NCBI RefSeq assembly: GCF_001420715.1
Contig: NZ_LJJC01000004.1
Location: 1,660,090 to 1,724,089 of the forward strand
Origin: Heyndrickxia shackletonii
GTDB lineage: Bacteria; Bacillota; Bacilli; Bacillales; Bacillaceae_C
Reading direction: 5' to 3'
DNA: 64,000 bases
The notes beneath the pieces are model-generated. The model made no database searches, had not been told where the DNA came from, and saw nothing but the letters and a program-made list of their open reading frames with translations. Both the position numbers and the translations under genes were made by a program. Shown one piece after another: positions 1 to 9,338 of this stretch; the first letter of the stretch is position 1; every line of letters begins with the position of its first letter.

Positions 1-159
1 GATATTTTTTGTGGAAAGAAAAATGTTCATTTGGAAAGATTAGAACAAATATTGCATATTAAAATCAACTTTAAAATCATTGATAACCCGACCCCTGTTT
101 ATTATATTCGCCAATTTGGCACGAAAGAAGAAATCTTTGCAGGCGAGATAAGCTGTTGA
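1..159 (+). CDS. C-terminal end of an RNase E/G-family protein (partial)
   Basis: An open frame runs in from the window edge and gives 52 residues before a TGA at 157-159. It ends in a segment reading PTPVYYIRQFGTKEEIFAGE. In many Bacillus species other than B. subtilis a ribonuclease E/G-family gene lies just upstream of the L21 leader, and the position fits. No catalytic part is visible, so the name rests mainly on context. The -35 box of the next promoter overlaps its stop codon. Confidence 0.5.
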   Translation, partial: DIFCGKKNVHLERLEQILHIKINFKIIDNPTPVYYIRQFGTKEEIFAGEISC

Positions 160-184
160 CAGGAATCTATCATTATGTTAGGAT
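156..184 (+). promoter_or_regulatory. sigma-A promoter of rplU-prp-rpmA
   Basis: TTGACA at 156-161, a 17-base spacer, and TAGGAT at 179-184. It overlaps the stop codon of the upstream gene and would start transcription near 191, just before the L21 leader. Confidence 0.8.
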
Positions 185-190
185 TTTAAT

Positions 191-299
191 GTTATGTTTG
201 TAGCACCCGTGCTACAACCGCACGATTCAGGTGTTAAGTTTTTGCCATGGTCGCAAAACCCCTGCAATTGGCGAGTCTGAGTAAAGTCGAGGAGGTGCA
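191..299 (+). promoter_or_regulatory. L21 leader RNA (ribosomal protein autoregulation)
   Basis: The untranslated leader before rplU holds a perfect 7-bp hairpin (GTAGCAC/GTGCTAC, 200-215). It is followed by conserved-looking segments (CAACCGCACGA, GCCATGGTCGCAAAACCCC, GGCGAGTCTGAGTAA) and a strong Shine-Dalgarno. This matches my memory of the Firmicutes L21 leader family, thought to let L21 control its own operon. A covariance search would confirm it. Confidence 0.8.
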
Positions 300-302
300 G
301 GT

Positions 303-611
303 ATGTACGCAATTATTGAAACTGGCGGAAAACAAATCAAAGTTGAAGAAGGCCAAGCGATTTATGTAGAAAAATTGGCTGCTTCTGAAGGTGATTCAGT
401 TACATTTGACAAAGTTCTTTTCGTAGGCGGAGAAAATGTAAAAGTAGGAAGCCCACTTGTTGCTGGCGCTACTGTTACAGCTAAAGTTGAAAAACAAGGA
501 CGTCAAAAGAAACTAGTTGTTTTCAAATACAAAGCTAAGAAAAACTATCATAAAAAACAAGGTCACCGTCAACCATACACAAAAGTTGTCATTGAAAAAA
601 TCAATGCATAA
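303..611 (+). CDS. rplU: 50S ribosomal protein L21
   Basis: A 102-residue protein, the usual L21 length. It begins [17 protein letters not shown] and ends in the basic [17 protein letters not shown] segment typical of bL21, which contacts 23S rRNA in the large subunit. The ATG follows AGGAGGTG at a good distance. It is the first gene of the rplU-prp-rpmA operon and sits behind the L21 leader, so its own product probably controls the operon. The next gene follows after 12 bases. Confidence 0.98.
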   Translation: MYAIIETGGKQIKVEEGQAIYVEKLAASEGDSVTFDKVLFVGGENVKVGSPLVAGATVTAKVEKQGRQKKLVVFKYKAKKNYHKKQGHRQPYTKVVIEKINA

Positions 612-623
612 GGGTGACTGAAC

Positions 624-953
624 ATGATTCATGTTCAAATTAAGCGAAATTCTGAGGGATACATTACATCTTTTAAGATGAGTGGTCATGCAGATTTTGC
701 AAATAAAGGCCAAGATATCGTTTGTGCTGGTGCATCGGCAGTATCTTTTGGCTCTATTAATGCGATTATGGAATTAACCGGTGTTAAACCTGTGATTAAA
801 CAATCGAATGGTGGATACCTGGAGTGTAAAATTCCAGAAACATTACCTAGTATGACAGCTGAAAAGGTACAGTTATTATTACAAGGTATGGTCGTTTCTT
901 TACAAACGATTCAACAAGATTATGGGAAATATATTAAAATAACCTTCGGGTAG
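624..953 (+). CDS. prp: Ribosomal-processing cysteine protease Prp (YsxB)
   Basis: A 109-residue protein of the Prp family, the cysteine protease that removes the N-terminal extension of L27 in Firmicutes. The catalytic pair is visible as His22 in SGHADFANKGQD and Cys34 in DIVCAGASAVS. The gene lies between rplU and rpmA, next to its substrate. The L27 encoded here does carry an extension of the cleaved type (see rpmA). Start ATG at 624, after a weak GGGTGA. Confidence 0.95.
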   Translation: MIHVQIKRNSEGYITSFKMSGHADFANKGQDIVCAGASAVSFGSINAIMELTGVKPVIKQSNGGYLECKIPETLPSMTAEKVQLLLQGMVVSLQTIQQDYGKYIKITFG

Positions 954-1256
<303 letters not shown>

Positions 1257-1266
1257 TAAACGTCTT

Positions 1267-1300
1267 AAAACCCTAATCGTTAAGTCGGTTAGGGTTTTTT
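1267..1300 (+). terminator. Terminator of rplU-prp-rpmA
   Basis: A hairpin with arms AACCCTAATC and GGTTAGGGTT and a short loop, ending in a run of six T. Confidence 0.9.
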
Positions 1301-1385
1301 ATTAGGGTAATAATGAGCAAATTGGCATTTTCGCCTATTGATCCAAATCTCACATCTAATATCTCTCACCTCCCATCTGAAGACA

Positions 1386-1414
1386 ATGCATAACTTCTCC
1401 ATTTTTGGTATACT
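1386..1414 (+). promoter_or_regulatory. Possible promoter of spo0B-obg
   Basis: An extended -10, TGGTATACT, lies at 1406-1414. The -35 side is poor, so the call rests on the extended -10 and on its place 43 bases before spo0B. Confidence 0.4.
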
Positions 1415-1456
1415 AGCAAGAAGTAAAGATATGAAGTAACAAGGGGAGCACTGAAA

Positions 1457-1984
1457 ATGAATAATTGGACGGTTGTTGAAGTGCTGCGTCATGCACGTCA
1501 TGATTGGATGAACAAATTACAATTAATAAAAGGAAATCTTGCCTTAAATAAAATTGAACATGTGGAACGGTTAATGGAAGAAATGGTATTGGATGCTCGT
1601 CAAGAAACGCGCCTCTCTAATTTAAAACTTCCAAAATTTGCGGAAATCCTATTAACTTTTAATTGGGAGAAACATCCCTTTCAAATTGAATATGAAATAA
1701 TGGATGAATATTGTTCATGGCCGATGGATGATGAAAAGATTTCAAAATGGATTCTAGCTTTTTTTGAAGCTATGGAAAATAGTGTGGAACCATTTGGTGA
1801 AAATCATTTGTCAATATCAATTGAGTTAAATGAAAAAAATGTACGATTCTATTTTGATTTTAGCGGAACAATAAAAGATATACATTACATAAACAATTGG
1901 CTTTCCGAGCAAAAGGCATTTTTAAAAGATATATTAGTAAAAGAAATTAGCGCTGGGAAATTTATTGCTGAAATAATCGTTTAA
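1457..1984 (+). CDS. spo0B: Sporulation phosphotransferase Spo0B
   Basis: Spo0B passes phosphate from Spo0F to Spo0A in the phosphorelay that starts sporulation. The protein is 175 residues. The helical-hairpin motif HARHDWMNKLQLIKGNL is clear, with His15 matching the phosphorylated His30 of B. subtilis Spo0B. The N terminus is about 15 residues shorter than in B. subtilis. The rest is divergent, as usual for this degenerate histidine-kinase fold. ATG after AAGGGGAG. obg follows, as in B. subtilis. Confidence 0.93.
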   Translation: MNNWTVVEVLRHARHDWMNKLQLIKGNLALNKIEHVERLMEEMVLDARQETRLSNLKLPKFAEILLTFNWEKHPFQIEYEIMDEYCSWPMDDEKISKWILAFFEAMENSVEPFGENHLSISIELNEKNVRFYFDFSGTIKDIHYINNWLSEQKAFLKDILVKEISAGKFIAEIIV

Positions 1985-2019
1985 GCTTACGCTATGTTAT
2001 TTGGTGTTAAAACCGCCCC

Positions 2020-2043
2020 ATGTATACCTGTTCACGTATACAT
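2020..2043. repeat. Inverted repeat before obg
   Basis: Perfect arms ATGTATAC (2020-2027) and GTATACAT (2036-2043) around an 8-base loop in the spo0B-obg gap. No T run follows, so it is not a standard terminator. It could be a protein site or an mRNA structure; its role is unknown. Confidence 0.5.
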
Positions 2044-2105
2044 AAAAGGCAAAACTAATTGAAAATGTAATAAGTACATAAAAAGGAAGAAAAGGTGGTG
2101 CATCT

Positions 2106-3401
2106 ATGTTTGTCGATCAGGTCAAGATTTATGTGAAAGGCGGAGATGGAGGGAACGGAATGGTTGCCTTCCGTCGTGAAAAGTATGTTCCTAAGGGAGG
2201 TCCTGCCGGAGGTGACGGAGGCAGAGGCGCTAATGTTATTTTTCAAGTAGAAGAAGGTTTAAGAACATTAATTGATTTTCGTTACCAACGACATTTTAAG
2301 GCGAAGCGAGGAGAACATGGTATGTCAAAGGGCCAACATGGCCGCGGTGCAGAAGACATGATAGTAAAGGTTCCGCCGGGCACAGTGGTAATTGATGATG
2401 ATACGAAGGAAATTATCGCAGACTTAACAGAACATGGACAGCAGGTGATTGTTGCTAAAGGAGGCAGAGGCGGACGCGGAAATACTAGATTCGCAACTCC
2501 TGCAAACCCTGCACCGGAAATAGCGGAAAATGGTGAGCCTGGACAGGAAAGATATATTGTATTGGAATTGAAAGTGCTTGCTGATGTTGGATTAGTCGGA
2601 TTTCCCAGCGTAGGAAAATCAACATTACTATCGATTGTATCAGCGGCAAAGCCAAAAATCGCAGAGTATCATTTTACGACTATAGTACCTAATTTGGGAG
2701 TTGTTGAAACGGAAGACGGAAGAAGCTTTGTAATGGCTGATTTGCCAGGTCTCATTGAAGGTGCTCACCAGGGTGTTGGTCTCGGACATCAATTCCTAAG
2801 GCATATAGAAAGAACAAGGGTAATTGTTCATGTCATCGATATGTCCGGATTGGAAGGGAGGGACCCATATCAGGATTACCTCACAATTAATCAAGAACTG
2901 AAAGAATATAATTTAAGGCTAACCGAAAGACCGCAAATCATTGTAGCAAATAAAATGGATATGCCCGAAGCAGAAGAAAATTTAAAGCAATTTAAAGAGC
3001 AGCTTCAAGAAGATTATCCGATATTTCCAATTTCAGCGATAACTCGTCAAGGACTTAGAGATTTGTTATATGCGATCGCGGATTTATTAGAAAATACACC
3101 GGAGTTCCCGCTTCATGAAATTCAAGAGGCGGAAGAAGCAGGAGTTCATCGTGTTGTTTACAAACATGAAAAGCAGGAAGATGAGTTTAGGATCACTAGG
3201 GATCCTGACGGAGGCTATGTCGTTTCAGGTGAAAAATTAGAAAAGCTATTCAAGATGACGAATTTTAATCATGATGAGTCTGTTAGACGTTTTGCGCGTC
3301 AAATGCGATCTATGGGAATTGATGACGCATTAAGAGAACGTGGAGCGGTTAATGGTGATATAGTTCGAATCCTTGATTATGAATTTGAATTTGTTGAGTA
3401 A
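2106..3401 (+). CDS. obg: GTPase Obg (CgtA)
   Basis: An essential GTPase linked to 50S assembly and stress and sporulation signalling. The protein is 431 residues and has the full three-domain layout. First comes a glycine-rich Obg fold (about 1-158; [16 protein letters not shown]). Next is a G domain with P-loop GFPSVGKST, switch DLPGLIEGA and NKMD. Last is the C-terminal OCT domain (about 350-431). ATG follows AAGGTGGTG. Confidence 0.98.
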   Translation: MFVDQVKIYVKGGDGGNGMVAFRREKYVPKGGPAGGDGGRGANVIFQVEEGLRTLIDFRYQRHFKAKRGEHGMSKGQHGRGAEDMIVKVPPGTVVIDDDTKEIIADLTEHGQQVIVAKGGRGGRGNTRFATPANPAPEIAENGEPGQERYIVLELKVLADVGLVGFPSVGKSTLLSIVSAAKPKIAEYHFTTIVPNLGVVETEDGRSFVMADLPGLIEGAHQGVGLGHQFLRHIERTRVIVHVIDMSGLEGRDPYQDYLTINQELKEYNLRLTERPQIIVANKMDMPEAEENLKQFKEQLQEDYPIFPISAITRQGLRDLLYAIADLLENTPEFPLHEIQEAEEAGVHRVVYKHEKQEDEFRITRDPDGGYVVSGEKLEKLFKMTNFNHDESVRRFARQMRSMGIDDALRERGAVNGDIVRILDYEFEFVE

Positions 3402-3407
3402 GAACAA

Positions 3408-3460
3408 ATGCGCAAGCGCCTTACTCATCCACTAGCCAATAGGCGTTGGAGCTAGACATA
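3408..3460. repeat. Interspersed Bacillus-type repeat remnant
   Basis: The gap between obg and pheB holds GCGCAAGCGCC and, 20 bases on, AGGCGTTGGAGCTAGACAT, which can pair in part. From memory, GTCTAGCTCCA-type sequences recur between genes in Bacillus and Geobacillus genomes. Only this one good copy is seen here. Confidence 0.45.
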
Positions 3461-3523
3461 GAAAAAAGGGGTAAAAATACTTATTTTACCCTTGATATAA
3501 TTCTTCTTCAGGGGGAACTTGTA

Positions 3524-3976
3524 ATGGAGAAAAAAGAGGATTATCAATTTTTTTTAGTTCGAGAAGATGTACTGCCAGAGGCAATGAAAAAAACATTAGA
3601 TGTAAAGGAACTTCTCGAACGCGGAAAGGTAACTTCTGTCTGGAAAGCTGCACAGGAAGCTGGTTTAAGCAGAAGTGCATTCTATAAATACAAAGATACT
3701 GTTTTTCCTTTTCATACAATTGTAAAAGAGAAAATAATCTCATTATTCTTGTATTTAGAAGACCGAAAAGGAACACTCTCAGAGCTATTAGGCATCATTT
3801 CTTCACATTCTTGCAATGTCCTGACTATTCACCAAACTATTCCGCTTCAGGGCAGAGCAAATGTCACAATTTCTTTGAATGTTACAGAAATATCAACCAG
3901 TTTGGACGAGTTATTAACGAAGCTCAGACGACTAGAATTTGTAGATAAAGTAGAAATCCTCGGTTCTGGCGCATAA
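3524..3976 (+). CDS. pheB: ACT-domain protein PheB
   Basis: A 150-residue protein starting [20 protein letters not shown], preceded by AGGGGGAA. A longer frame opens at 3446, but it has no ribosome site and family members start near here. The N-terminal part ([30 protein letters not shown]) looks like a small helix-turn-helix. The C-terminal half is an ACT domain ending EILGSGA, as in B. subtilis PheB. It probably binds an amino acid, and it sits directly before pheA, but its exact function is not established. Confidence 0.93.
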   Translation: MEKKEDYQFFLVREDVLPEAMKKTLDVKELLERGKVTSVWKAAQEAGLSRSAFYKYKDTVFPFHTIVKEKIISLFLYLEDRKGTLSELLGIISSHSCNVLTIHQTIPLQGRANVTISLNVTEISTSLDELLTKLRRLEFVDKVEILGSGA

Positions 3977-4003
3977 GAGGGGATACAAGGGAGAGGGAAT
4001 GAG

Positions 4004-4864
4004 ATGAAGGTTGGTTATTTAGGTCCAAGAGGCACATTTACAGATTTAGCAGTCAGGTCCGCTTTCCCTGATCTTGAAGGAATTGCATATACAACCATAC
4101 CGGAATGTATAGAGGCGGTAAAAAAAGAGGAAGTTGAAATAGCTGTGGTTCCTTTTGAAAATGCTCTTGAAGGATCCGTAAATTTAACAATTGATTATTT
4201 ATTTCATGAAGAAACCGTTCCAATCAAGGCTGAACTTATCGTTCCTATCCAACAGCATTTAATGGTTCATCCTTCTCAGCAAAAAAATTGGAGAGAGGTT
4301 GAAAAAATCCTTTCACATCCGCAAGCCATTGCACAAAGCCATAAATTTTTATACCATCATTTTAGAGGTGTAACAATTGAACAGATGACTTCTACTGCAG
4401 CGGCAGCAAAATATATTAGTGAGCATCCGGAATTAAAGATGGCTGCCATCGCAAATAAAATAGCAGCAGAAAAATATAAGCTTACTATTGTAAAAGAAAA
4501 CATCCATGATTACGCCTTTAATCACACTAGATTTATTGTGTTAAGCAGGCATAACGAGGAAAACCTTTCCATTCAATTAAAAAGTACTTCTGTTGTGAAG
4601 ACAACGATCATGGTGACCATTCCTACGGATCGAGCCGGCGGTCTGCATCAAGTATTATCTGCTTTTGCTTGGAGACAAATCAACTTAAGCAAAATAGAGT
4701 CGAGACCTTTAAAGACAGGTTTAGGAAATTACTTCTTCATGATTGATATTAACCAAAGCTTTGATGATATCTTGGTGAAAAATGCCATTGAGGAAATTGA
4801 AGCACTAGAATGCACTGTTAAATATCTAGGCAGTTATCAAACATATAAGGTAGAAGAAATATAA
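4004..4864 (+). CDS. pheA: Prephenate dehydratase
   Basis: Converts prephenate to phenylpyruvate in phenylalanine synthesis. The protein is 286 residues, the monofunctional length. The catalytic domain (about 1-180) has GYLGPRGTFTDLAV, the VPFENALEGSV loop and the HNHTRF-like FNHTRFIVLS motif with the catalytic Thr-Arg-Phe. A C-terminal ACT domain carries ESRPLKTGLGNYFF, the phenylalanine-sensing ESRP motif, so feedback inhibition is likely. ATG after AGGGAG. Confidence 0.97.
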   Translation: MKVGYLGPRGTFTDLAVRSAFPDLEGIAYTTIPECIEAVKKEEVEIAVVPFENALEGSVNLTIDYLFHEETVPIKAELIVPIQQHLMVHPSQQKNWREVEKILSHPQAIAQSHKFLYHHFRGVTIEQMTSTAAAAKYISEHPELKMAAIANKIAAEKYKLTIVKENIHDYAFNHTRFIVLSRHNEENLSIQLKSTSVVKTTIMVTIPTDRAGGLHQVLSAFAWRQINLSKIESRPLKTGLGNYFFMIDINQSFDDILVKNAIEEIEALECTVKYLGSYQTYKVEEI

Positions 4865-4899
4865 AAAAGGGTGCCGCAATTTTATTGCGGCGCCCTTAA
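4865..4899. terminator. Bidirectional terminator between pheA and niaR
   Basis: A 13-bp stem with one mismatch, AAGGGTGCCGCAA with TTGCGGCGCCCTT, lies between convergent genes and has A and T runs on its outer sides. It could serve both. Confidence 0.85.
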
Positions 4900-5438
4900 T
4901 CATTTTCACCAAAAAGAAATCCTGCCTCTTTTAAGGAATGAATAGCTTCCTGCAGTGTGTCTTCACTTGAGGCTGCAATTGTATGTAAATGAATTCCGCC
5001 AGTTAAAACAGATAAATAAGAAGCCTGTGTACTTTTTATTTTATCAATAAATTGTTTTACTTCTTTTCGATTGGATACCATAATGGATGCTGTTAAGTCC
5101 CCATATACAGGATGCTCCACCTTTACGTCTTTTACTGTGACACCGTGATCTACTAATAGATTAAGTTCTTTTTCTGTTTCTTCAGGACGATGAACACAAG
5201 CTATTATTTTTTCCGGCAAAGCTTTTTCAGCGTGTGTTTCCATATAGATATAGCCTTGACTTGTTGCAATAATCGGTTCCTTTTTTGCCTTTAAGAGAGT
5301 AATATCGTTTACAATAACTTGTCTGCTGACATTTGTCTCTTTTGCGAGGTCACCGCCAGTAATAGGAGATTTACTTTCTTGAAGTAGTTTCAACAAGTAT
5401 GCACGACGATCGTCTCCAAGAAGTTTTTTATCTGACAA
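4896..5438 (-). CDS. niaR: NAD biosynthesis repressor NiaR (YrxA)
   Basis: NiaR represses de novo NAD synthesis genes when nicotinate is plentiful. The N-terminal winged helix (ESKSPITGGDLAKETNVSRQVIVNDITLLKAK) is followed by the 3H domain, named for three conserved histidines seen in HPVYGDLTA and GGIHLHTIA. I place the start at a TTG at 5438 behind GGAGGGGAG, giving 180 residues as in B. subtilis. The ORF could extend upstream to 5498 but lacks a ribosome site there. It is downstream of nadS and divergent from nadBCA, its likely target. Confidence 0.92.
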   Translation of the reverse strand: MSDKKLLGDDRRAYLLKLLQESKSPITGGDLAKETNVSRQVIVNDITLLKAKKEPIIATSQGYIYMETHAEKALPEKIIACVHRPEETEKELNLLVDHGVTVKDVKVEHPVYGDLTASIMVSNRKEVKQFIDKIKSTQASYLSVLTGGIHLHTIAASSEDTLQEAIHSLKEAGFLFGEND

Positions 5439-5571
5439 AGATCTCCCCTCCAATTCATTCATATAGTTGAATATTATCACATGTATGATACTGGGCAAAA
5501 TAATAGATATTATCTTCGTGTAGGAAAATATGAAATTTAACCCTATGGATAACTTTTCAAAAAAATGTCAA

Positions 5572-5665
5572 CGTCTAGCGGATTTCTCCGTTTCCTCCTT
5601 GCGGGTAAGGATATCAGGTGAATTTTGAAATGCTCATTTCACTCATCTGTACGCCGATGCCTAAG
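5572..5665. repeat. Degenerate intergenic repeat, family 2, copy 1
   Basis: The niaR-nadS gap carries GTCTAG followed at 5616-5652 by AGGTGAATTTT...CATTTCACTCATCTGTAC. A closely similar block lies at 13616-13718. The GTGAA and TTTCAC parts can pair as a hairpin. No coding potential is seen. Confidence 0.45.
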
Positions 5666-5681
5666 GGAGCTTGCGATCTGC

Positions 5682-6833
5682 TCATTTAATCAAATCCTTT
5701 TCGTTTCCTCTTTGTAACGAAAGTTGAATAAGAAAATCTGCGAACTCCTTCACATGATGTTCTTCTGTATCTTTTCCGAAAGTAATTCGAATAAATTCAT
5801 TTGCTTTCCCTGTACGAATACCTAGTGCTTTCATGGCTGCTGAAGGCTCTTGATGGCCGACCTGACAGGCACTGCCAGTTGAAATAGCATAACCATTGCG
5901 GTTACTTTCCAACATCGTCCATTGTCCCTCTAATCCGTTCACCCTCATTCCAATAATTTGCGGAAGTTGCATCTTATTATTTGTGGATTGATAAATTTCA
6001 AAGTGCTCCTGGAAATGATTCAATTTATTCATAAATATTTCTCGGAATTGACTATAGATATTTTGCCGATTTTGCTCATGTATTTTTTTTGCTGCATAAA
6101 CAAATGCCGCAATTCCAGGTACATTTACGGTTCCTCCTCTAAAACTATTTTCATGATGAAAGCCTGGAAATACAGGGTTAATGTGGTGTATTGGATTTAT
6201 ATAAACAGCTCCAACCCCTTTTGGCCCGTAAATCTTGTGACTGGAAAGGCTTAAGCCGTCGAGATAAGGCGTTATTTCCTTTAGTTCCGTTTTTCCAAAG
6301 GATTGGACACAATCACTATGGAAAAGGATATCTCTTTCTCGTAAACAATCGGAAATATCACGTATAGGCTGAATAGTGCCAATTTCAGAATTAACATGCT
6401 GAATGCTAACTAGGATAGTATCTTTTCTTATTGCCCTTTTTAAAGTATCTAAATCTACTATCCCATCTGTGGTAAAGGGAAGATAGGTAACTTCAAAGCC
6501 ATCCTTCTTTAAATATTCCATCGCTGAATGTACAGATGCATGCTCAGCCATGGACGTAATGATATGCTTACCATTGTAGAATTTAGTTTTAGCCAGCGAA
6601 ATGATCGATAATAAATTACTCTCTGTTCCTCCAGAAGTAAAATAAATTCCTTTCTTATGAACATTAAGTATTTCTGCTAATTCTTCTCTGCAGTAGCTCA
6701 AAATTTGATCAGCACGTGACCCGATGTCGTGAAGACTGCTTGAATTTCCATAATTGTGTTTTGCTATGTTTGCATACAGTTCGACAGCTTCATCATCCAT
6801 CGGTGTAGTTGCAGCATAATCAAAATAAATCAA
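5682..6833 (-). CDS. nadS: Cysteine desulfurase NadS (NifS-type) for NadA iron-sulfur cluster
   Basis: A 383-residue PLP-dependent class V aminotransferase-fold desulfurase. The PLP lysine lies in LSLSSHKIYGPKGVG near residue 200, and the catalytic cysteine in STGSACQVGHQEPS near 325. The position opposite nadBCA and before niaR matches B. subtilis nadS (nifS), which supports the [4Fe-4S] cluster of quinolinate synthase. A second desulfurase (iscS) lies at 44036. Start is TTG at 6833 behind GGGGAGGA. Confidence 0.93.
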   Translation of the reverse strand: MIYFDYAATTPMDDEAVELYANIAKHNYGNSSSLHDIGSRADQILSYCREELAEILNVHKKGIYFTSGGTESNLLSIISLAKTKFYNGKHIITSMAEHASVHSAMEYLKKDGFEVTYLPFTTDGIVDLDTLKRAIRKDTILVSIQHVNSEIGTIQPIRDISDCLRERDILFHSDCVQSFGKTELKEITPYLDGLSLSSHKIYGPKGVGAVYINPIHHINPVFPGFHHENSFRGGTVNVPGIAAFVYAAKKIHEQNRQNIYSQFREIFMNKLNHFQEHFEIYQSTNNKMQLPQIIGMRVNGLEGQWTMLESNRNGYAISTGSACQVGHQEPSAAMKALGIRTGKANEFIRITFGKDTEEHHVKEFADFLIQLSLQRGNEKDLIK

Positions 6834-6858
6834 ACTTTATTCCTCCCCAAAAAATCTC

Positions 6859-6915
6859 TTGCTTTCAGTTTAATAATATGTAAATATATGTGTCAAGACA
6901 CCTGTTAAAACAGGA
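6859..6915. promoter_or_regulatory. Divergent nadS/nadB promoter region with probable NiaR operator
   Basis: A perfect palindrome, GTGTCAAGACAC (6890-6901), flanked by AT-rich arms, lies in the 92-base gap between the two NAD operons. A second dyad, CCTGTTAAAACAGG, follows and runs into the nadB ribosome site. On the minus strand the palindrome contains TTGACA, a good -35 for nadS, so binding would block that promoter. The NiaR assignment is inferred from the neighbouring niaR gene. Confidence 0.7.
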
Positions 6916-6925
6916 GGTAGTATTT

Positions 6926-8506
6926 ATGGAAAAAATAGATATTATTATCATAGGAAGCGGCATTGCCGCTATGCAATTAGTCCAACATTTATCTCAGCAA
7001 TTTCATGTGATGGTTCTCACAAAGTCATCCAAATATAATAGCAATTCTTACTTAGCACAAGGAGGCGTTGCAGCAGCACTATCTAACAATGATGATTATA
7101 GGCTGCATTATGAGGATACATTAGAAGCAGGCTGTCATTTTCACAATAATAAAGAAGTGTTGGAACTGGTAAAATCCGCTCCTGATCTTATTCAAGAACT
7201 TAAAAAATCTGGTGTCACTTTCGATTTGAATAACAAAGGCGAAATTCTTTTAGGAAAAGAAGGTGCACATTGCAGAAATAGGATTGTCCATATTAGGGGT
7301 GATGCTACGGGAAAGTATATAATGGAATACTTTCTGAACAATATGCCAGGGAATGTTGAAATCAAAGAGCATGAATTTGTATATGAGATCATCATCGATC
7401 ACCAATCAAATAGGTGTATTGGAGTCAAAACAAAAAATGCCGAAAATCAAATTCAACAATATTTTGCTCCACATGTTGTGGTAGCAGTTGGAGGAATTGG
7501 AGGATTATATCCTTATTCATCCAATGCATCTTCGATTACCGGCGATGGTGTTGCTCTAGCCTACCGTGCAGGAGCAGAATTGACAGACATGGAATTCATT
7601 CAATTCCATCCAACACTTTTGTATGTAAATGGTACCACACATGGACTTATTTCCGAGGCAGTTAGAGGAGAAGGAGCAATATTAGTCAATGAAGATAAGG
7701 AAAGAATTATGCTGGGAAAACATCCATACTTGGAACTTGCTCCAAGACATGTAGTAGCAGAGCGAATATATGCCCAATTACAAAAAGGAAAAAATGTTTA
7801 TCTGGATATTTCGATGATTGAGCATTTTATGGAAAAATTCCCCACGATATCAGCGTTATGTGAAAAAAATGGTGTTTCCATTGCGAAAGGGATGATTCCG
7901 GTAGCTCCGGGCTGCCATTTTCTAATGGGAGGAATTGTCATTGATTCCGTTGGGAAGACAACCATAAATGGTCTCTATGCAATTGGGGAAGCTGCCTGTA
8001 GCGGTGTACATGGGGCAAATCGATTGGCAAGCAATTCTTTATTGGAAGGTTTATTTTTTGGTAGAAAACTAGCTTACTATTTAAATGAAACTTTCCATCC
8101 TTTCCAGGAAATTAGCTTTGATCAAGTAAAGGTAAACATGGAACAGCAAGTACTCGAATTGCCATCAAAAAAAGAAATACAAACAAGAATGATGGAATAT
8201 GCAGGTATTATCCGAACAAAGGAAAAACTTACAGCATTTTTACGTTGGCTTGAGCAATTTAAAATTAATAGCATTAGCCTTGATACCGGTTCAATTACAC
8301 AAATAGAAATTATTTTTATGCTTCTTACTGCAAAGCAAATTGTTAAATCAGCATTATTAAGAACAGAAAGCCGAGGAGGTCATATACGTAAAGACTTTCC
8401 AAATGAAGACGAAACATGGAAGAGACAACATATTATCCAAACGAAAAATAAAACTTTTGTAAGGGGATATCCAAATGAATTTACTCAAATTACGGTCCAT
8501 GCTTAA
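6926..8506 (+). CDS. nadB: L-aspartate oxidase
   Basis: First step of de novo NAD synthesis: L-aspartate to iminoaspartate, FAD-dependent. The protein is 526 residues from the ATG at 6926 behind CAGGAGGTAG; an upstream in-frame start at 6890 lies in the operator and is unlikely. The dinucleotide fold IDIIIIGSGIAAM is at the N terminus. SYLAQGGVAAAL, the HRN-type AHCRNRIVHIRGD and GEAACSGVHGANRLASNSLLE (FAD/substrate site) follow. nadC overlaps the end by 32 bases. Confidence 0.97.
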   Translation: MEKIDIIIIGSGIAAMQLVQHLSQQFHVMVLTKSSKYNSNSYLAQGGVAAALSNNDDYRLHYEDTLEAGCHFHNNKEVLELVKSAPDLIQELKKSGVTFDLNNKGEILLGKEGAHCRNRIVHIRGDATGKYIMEYFLNNMPGNVEIKEHEFVYEIIIDHQSNRCIGVKTKNAENQIQQYFAPHVVVAVGGIGGLYPYSSNASSITGDGVALAYRAGAELTDMEFIQFHPTLLYVNGTTHGLISEAVRGEGAILVNEDKERIMLGKHPYLELAPRHVVAERIYAQLQKGKNVYLDISMIEHFMEKFPTISALCEKNGVSIAKGMIPVAPGCHFLMGGIVIDSVGKTTINGLYAIGEAACSGVHGANRLASNSLLEGLFFGRKLAYYLNETFHPFQEISFDQVKVNMEQQVLELPSKKEIQTRMMEYAGIIRTKEKLTAFLRWLEQFKINSISLDTGSITQIEIIFMLLTAKQIVKSALLRTESRGGHIRKDFPNEDETWKRQHIIQTKNKTFVRGYPNEFTQITVHA

Positions 8507-9338
8507 TGATTTTTATATCGAGGATATTGGAGATCGAGATTTAACAAGTGAAATGATCTTTACACCTGATAAAGATGGAGAATTGACTTTCTTTGCAAAA
8601 CAATCTGGTGTATTTTGCGGTGAAATCGTTATTAATGAAGGATTTAAAGTACTCGATCAGAATATTGTCGTTCAAATACAAGTTCATGATGGAGAGCGTA
8701 TCGAAAAGGGAAATGTTATTGCACGGGCGAAAGGATCTGTTCAAGCATTATTAAAAGGAGAACGAGTCATTCTGAATTTAATTCAAAGAATGAGTGGCAT
8801 TGCTACAAAAACCGCTAATATCGTGCAGATATTGGAAGGAACTAACTCGAAAATATGTGATACAAGAAAAACGATTCCAGGACTGAGAATGCTTGATAAA
8901 TATGCTGTTAGAGTCGGCGGTGGAGTTAATCATCGTAATGGGTTATATGATGCGGTATTAATAAAAGACAATCATATTTCCTTTGCGGGGTCCATTACTA
9001 GTGCCGTTTCTAAAGTTAGATCTGGATTAGGGCATACGGTGAAAGTGGAGGTAGAAATTGAAACAAAGGATCAGCTTCTTGAAGCAATTGAAGCGGGAGC
9101 GGATATCATTATGTTTGATAATAGGAATCCCTCTGAAATTACCGAATGGTTAAATGTTGTTCCAGATTGGATCGTAACCGAGGCTTCTGGCAATATAACA
9201 TTGCAAAATGTGAAGGAATATGCAAATACCGGAGTCCAGTTCATTTCATTAGGAAGTTTAACTCATTCAGTAGAAGCCTTTGATATAAGTGCAAAAGTAA
9301 TAGTGGAGAACGGAATAGAGGGGGGAATATCTCGATGA
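8475..9338 (+). CDS. nadC: Nicotinate-nucleotide pyrophosphorylase (quinolinate phosphoribosyltransferase)
   Basis: Joins quinolinate and PRPP to form nicotinate mononucleotide. The protein is 287 residues. Typical motifs are [11 protein letters not shown] near the start, [43 protein letters not shown] (Arg/His/Lys substrate pocket) and EVEIET...GADIIMFDN. Start ATG at 8475 behind AAGGGGA, inside the end of nadB, which suggests coupled translation. nadA overlaps its stop by 4 bases. Confidence 0.97.
   Translation: MNLLKLRSMLNDFYIEDIGDRDLTSEMIFTPDKDGELTFFAKQSGVFCGEIVINEGFKVLDQNIVVQIQVHDGERIEKGNVIARAKGSVQALLKGERVILNLIQRMSGIATKTANIVQILEGTNSKICDTRKTIPGLRMLDKYAVRVGGGVNHRNGLYDAVLIKDNHISFAGSITSAVSKVRSGLGHTVKVEVEIETKDQLLEAIEAGADIIMFDNRNPSEITEWLNVVPDWIVTEASGNITLQNVKEYANTGVQFISLGSLTHSVEAFDISAKVIVENGIEGGISR

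Noticed and set aside
3446-3523. N-terminal extension of pheB
   Set aside because: It has no ribosome site and partly covers a repeat remnant; PheB family members begin at the later ATG.
5958-6254. Plus-strand ORF inside nadS
   Set aside because: Antisense shadow of a well-conserved desulfurase gene; the translation resembles nothing known.
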